This document shows, piece by piece, positions 59,874 through 64,000 of a stretch of 64,000 bases of DNA. Made by a program: the position numbers and the translations under genes. Under the pieces are notes generated by a model that was not told where the DNA came from, did no database searches, and saw only the letters and a program-made list of their open reading frames with translations. The DNA is from Zhengitettix transpicula (taxonomy: Eukaryota; Arthropoda; Insecta; Orthoptera; Tetrigidae). Within the stretch, counting starts at the first letter, position 1, and every line of letters begins with the position of its first letter. Where the stretch lies: contig CM073593.1 of assembly GCA_037074705.1 (NCBI GenBank), positions 8,003,001 to 8,067,000 on the forward strand, read 5' to 3'.

Positions 59874-62299
59874 ACATACACAGGGAAAGCTTTCATCTGG
59901 ATTGTTTTGAAGTATTTTCAGTTAATTATTTTTCATCCTTCATTGTCGTCAATAGGCTTACCGGGTCTTGCGAAAATGACGACATGTGCTCTTACAACCG
60001 AATTACTTGATCCTTTCATTGGTCCTAATATTTTTGGCGGGATTCCGTGTGCTACTTTAAATATTTGCGGTGAGTTTCGCTTGCGTGCTGTAAAACTGAG
60101 GGACAATAAATAATACCGTTATTTATCAATGAGAGTTTGTGGTGTTGGGAAACAACCCGCTCTGTCGGAGTCTGAGAACGCGAGAAATAGGCGTGTGATT
60201 TGGCAACGCTCCTCAGGTAGCGTGGCGTCGAACTGGACACATCCATCATCAAGGAAAACCAGTTCTCCACCCCACCGCCCCCGCCTCCGCCCCCCACCCT
60301 CCCCTCTTTATCCGTCCCAACCACCGGGATTCGAGCGTGGACCGTGCAGTTCTGCTTAACCGTAATTGTCAAATACTACACGGAACACTGAGTGGTGCGA
60401 TCAGTACTTTTGTAGTACGAATACCAAGCAAAAATATCAAGGGATGGAGGATTTTGAAGATTTGTTGGAAGGAAAAGAAAAGATTTCTAGAAACACATTA
60501 GTTTAAGTTAGAGTAATAAAGTGAAAATAGCGACCAATGGACTATTCGTTAAGGTTGTGCGTAATAAATGAAACGGCGAGGTGTATCAGGAGCGAAATAT
60601 CTGAGATTCGAGAAGTCCGTGAAATGTCAAAAGGTCGTAAGGTAAACGACGAATCAATTAAAATCCCTCTTCACATGGATATAATTATGGTCACGGTACG
60701 AATTTCCAAGTATGTGCCCAGAAAAGATGTGCATGTTAACGAATATTGACGGTCAAAGATAAAATATTTGTGGTGTATGCCGATGCTGGGACTAAGGAGT
60801 TTTGAGATTCCCAAGAATACACATACGGTAATATTAGATTACGATTACACAAGGATTATGCTGAGTAGTTTGCTGTAGTAAGTACTCTAGGACCGTGGAG
60901 TCCTCTCAGAAGGCGTAAATTAAATAATAACACCCGGCTTCATTGAATTATAAATGAATAAAGCAGCCAAATTTGTCAAAAAGAGAGACCAGGACAAGCT
61001 AGTTTTTGGAAGTAGCCACACAGTTTTTAAGACACCAGGCATCTTGAAAGTTGTATGTAAATAGTTTTACGGAAAACCTGACTCTTAACATGCACGTGAA
61101 GCAAATCACTTGTTGTTAATTACTTTATGGGATTTGCTGCAGCTAGTAATTTGTGTGGATAGTTCAGTCTAAAGTTGAAAATAAAAAGGTTTTCAATATA
61201 TATATAGGCCAAGCAATCTAATCATTGTTTCGTCCCCAATTTGGGAATTAATGAGGAGAACAATAAAAAATATGAAGACACCTTAATGATCGGTTAAGAT
61301 AGTAACGAAAGAATTCTTTATCTGTAGAATATTCTGATTGTAACAATTATTTTTCCGTTGCAGCAGTCATGCTTTTAAAATGTATAATATTGCAGTACGT
61401 GTGACGTTTCGTTGACATGCAATGGTTTTCGACACGCCACCACACAAAAACATGAAGTTAGTGTTTCATGTGTTATGTTCACGTTTAGGCGCGTGTTGTT
61501 CAAGGGAAAAATTTTTTCGTTTTCGTGGCTCATTATTATCTTGAATTCAGTCAAAAATACTTACACTTGCTTGGAAAACATCAAATTATATTCCTGTATG
61601 AAATTACGATTTATAAAGATATATCTTGTGACCGTAACTCAAGTTGTGGTATATTAAAATTATGAGAGGACGTCTCAATATGTTTGATTTTCATATTCAG
61701 CGCGCTGTAACATCGCTCAAGGTAATCTAGATCTGTCACGCAGCTGAATGACTTACCAAATTCGAGGTATGTAACGTTCCCGAAGCAATGTATCTGGACC
61801 GACGCTATAAATGTTTCAGATAGCTTTGCTAGTATTCATTTGCCGATTTTTGATTAAATTTTCTGTTACTGAAGGGATTTCACTCAGTGTGACAATATAA
61901 AGTTTCGTAATAACTCTACTTCACGTAGATTCGTTCGTGTCTGGTGCATTACCGAGATAATTGGCCTTTATTTCGTAGTCCGAGACTATTTCTGTCCGCA
62001 ATTTTTGTGAACATGTGCACAGATACACCTGTGAATTCGTCTTCTGACTCGTGCAGGGTCACATTCGTACTTTTGCTTTCGTGTCGTGTCGAAGCAGAAG
62101 ATATATCAAAGTTAAGCTTGTAGGGTGATCTCCGTGTTAAGCAACTTTCAATCTTAAGTGGCTGAAGCATGGGCTGTACGATTTTAACGTCCACAAAGAT
62201 TCGGTGATGTTAACGCTGAGAGCGACGGAAGACAGGTGGAGATTCTATAAAGTTAAATAATTTTCTCGCTATACAAGTCATGAGGTAGTTCAACTTGGC

Positions 62300-62520
62300 C
62301 AGGAGTGGGAATACAGACAGAAATAATCGCGACGCGCGCGGCGCTGAAAAGGAAAAGTCGCGACGAGAGCCTCGGGCGAAACGTCGGGGAAGGGCGGGGG
62401 GGGGGGAGACTTCGCCAACTTGGTCGCGAACTTTATAAGTGGCCAAGTTAGACTGGCGCGAAACTTTCGCCGGCCACAATATGCGCACAAACTTTTGGTC
62501 CATTCAAAAATCTTCATAAT
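62300..62520. promoter_or_regulatory. GC-rich patch with E2F-like site
   Basis: Contains GGCGCGAAA (62455-62463), a full match to the E2F consensus TTTSGCGC in reverse, 20 bp from ctttataag (TATA-like, about 62430). Also ggtcgcgaac and a G11 run at 62396-62406. It could be an internal promoter or enhancer in the presumed intron. No exon seen. Confidence 0.3.
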
Positions 62521-64000
62521 TGTACCTTGCGTCCCAATTCTTGTACGAATTTCACTTTAAGCTTTTTAGTCTCTTGATATTTATTAGTTATTTACAACTT
62601 ATTGAAAGGTGTCAAGTCAACAAGTGTAAGCAAGTTTAAAAAGTTCTCTGTCTTAAGTTGAGCGAGTAGTCTGTACGGTTGCAGCCGGAGTTCTTGGGTC
62701 AGCGAATTCGTCACGTTCCGATTAAAGTAAACCAGGACGCGAGAGGCAGCAAGGTCACCACCATCGATTCCGTTGCAGCGATAATCGATGCTCTATCCTA
62801 GACAAAATAAATGTCTTTGAATGAGAAAATTTCATGGCGCATCGCCCTTGCGGAATAACATTCTCCTCGTGTGTCGCGATTTTCTTGTGACACAGTTCGT
62901 ATAGCACTTTAAAGATTTAATGATTCGTCTAGTTCACGCAACCGATAATATAAATGCTCTTAAGACATTAGTGAGGATCGAACACACAATTTGTATTTCT
63001 AAGTATACGGAAAGTTTTGTTAGAATACTTCAATTTTTCTTTCCTGTGTTACTTTATTATGAAAATGTATCTTTTAAAGAATTCTCTTAGAATTACATAG
63101 ATCCCAGCCCGACCAACGTACAGACACTCAAATTTCTCGAACGAAGGAAATTTGTTTTATTAGAATTAATGACTCATGATATTAATTCAGAGAAATCATC
63201 TTTCGAGTCTTTCATTACCTATTTTTTTAAGAACGATGTTTCGAATTCATCTTGGGCAAAAAGAGCCTCATTTGCACTTACTGGACTCGGCGAGCTAAGA
63301 CGACGTCTGCGTGTCAAAGAAGAAAAGAGGAGTTTGATGTATTGATGTATTATCAGCTGGAGGAGGCAATTTTGAGAAGATTTCAAGGTCACGTGCTTGA
63401 GCGGAGGAAACTAACTCGTCTTGGGCGTGTGAAAGTGATGACGGTATCTACGAGTACACCCTTAAACGTGAGATGGCGTTATTCCACTTTAGAAATGCCA
63501 TCACATCAGCTAACGGAAAACCCGAATGTTAATTTTTTATTAAATTTAGTTTCTACATGATCCGTTTTTTGAAGTTGAGGATTAAGCATTTTTAATCGTT
63601 TCGAAATGTACAAGGATTTAACGGAGCGCCGGCGTTTCGAACAGGATGGAAGAATTATTTTTAGGATGTGTATTATTTTCTGGTCTCATGTAAGCGTAGA
63701 GAATGTGTCGATGTGCAGAATCTTGTAGGTCGGCCACCGTCAGCAAATCAACAGGTGTTCGGTAATGACAGGAATTGTGAAGAGAGGACCATCTCCCGTA
63801 GACACGAAGCTCCCTCCGCCAGACGTCCCTCTGTTTAATCCTTTCTATTCCTGGCTGTTTGTTAGTATGTATATCTCGAAACTCGCCGTCCGATTCCGGC
63901 CAGAAACTGCGCCGCGTCAAGACGGAGGCGTCGCAACAAAGACGTAGCCTCAAAATAGCCGAGAACCACTGGAGGTCTCATCCCCACGGTCATGAAACCG

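Larger units (their letters stand above)
57740..64000. other. Probable first intron of the 57-kb gene
   Basis: Follows the donor at 57740. I found no convincing downstream exon. It contains a tRNA/SINE-like patch (about 58045-58140 with gtgttcgatccccgcggg), the foldback at 59726-59873 and a GC-rich patch at 62300-62520. The 194-codon frame 58468-59052 and the 211-codon frame 59478-60113 have no recognisable domain; the latter runs through the foldback. Confidence 0.4.

Noticed and set aside
59478..60113. 211-codon frame, the longest in the window
   Set aside because: Crosses a foldback element (59726-59873); its middle is inverted-repeat DNA.
1..64000. CRISPR array, operons or prophage
   Set aside because: No evenly spaced repeat-spacer pattern, no packed genes or ribosome-binding sites; the sequence is eukaryotic in character.

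Overview
The window looks like gene-poor nuclear DNA of an arthropod, probably an insect with a large, repeat-rich genome. It is AT-rich and has TA microsatellites. It carries many foldback elements, poly(A) retroposons with target-site duplications (TSDs), Tc1/mariner and LINE fossils, and tRNA-like SINE remnants. There is no bacterial-style gene packing. I cannot fix the species from sequence alone; a polyneopteran-type large genome is only a guess.

Layout. 1-5.4 kb: AT-rich, strongly CpG-depleted block with three foldback elements and no coding signal. 5.4-14.1 kb: CpG returns; foldback arms and one minus-strand retroposon with a 10-bp TSD. 14.1-15.1 kb: a second CpG-poor island. 15-19.1 kb: a LINE remnant, then CpG-rich segments with an RFX-type X-box and twin CACGTG boxes. 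19.7-22.2 kb: 44-bp tandem repeat, 'family B' repeat, old retroposon copy, and a foldback with a hammerhead-like core. 26.3-27.4 kb: a foldback element interrupted by two successive insertions of one retroposon family. 28.5 kb: possible orphan exon on the minus strand. 29.0-30.1 kb: four tandem family B units. 30.7 kb: Tc1-type transposase relic. 34.4-35.3 kb: three retroposon pieces, one complete with a perfect 16-bp TSD. 36.5 and 41.5 kb: promoter-like GC-rich patches. 42 kb: tRNA-like SINE head. 45 kb: ancient ~30-bp minisatellite. 51-53.4 kb: retroposon, mariner helix-turn-helix relic, and a LINE 3' end with a 13-bp TSD inside a family B copy. 55.2-56.3 kb: two more foldbacks. 57.0-57.8 kb: the best gene signal, a CpG island with CCAAT and three CACGTG boxes and a probable first coding exon ending in a good splice donor. 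From there to the end I see no further exon.

Only one protein-coding exon (plus strand, about 57.6 kb) is reasonably supported, and I do not recognise the gene. Everything else is repeats, relics, candidate regulatory patches or featureless intergenic/intronic sequence. The most interesting theme is a shared CTGANGA-stem-GAAAC core, resembling a hammerhead ribozyme, in foldback families that otherwise look unrelated.
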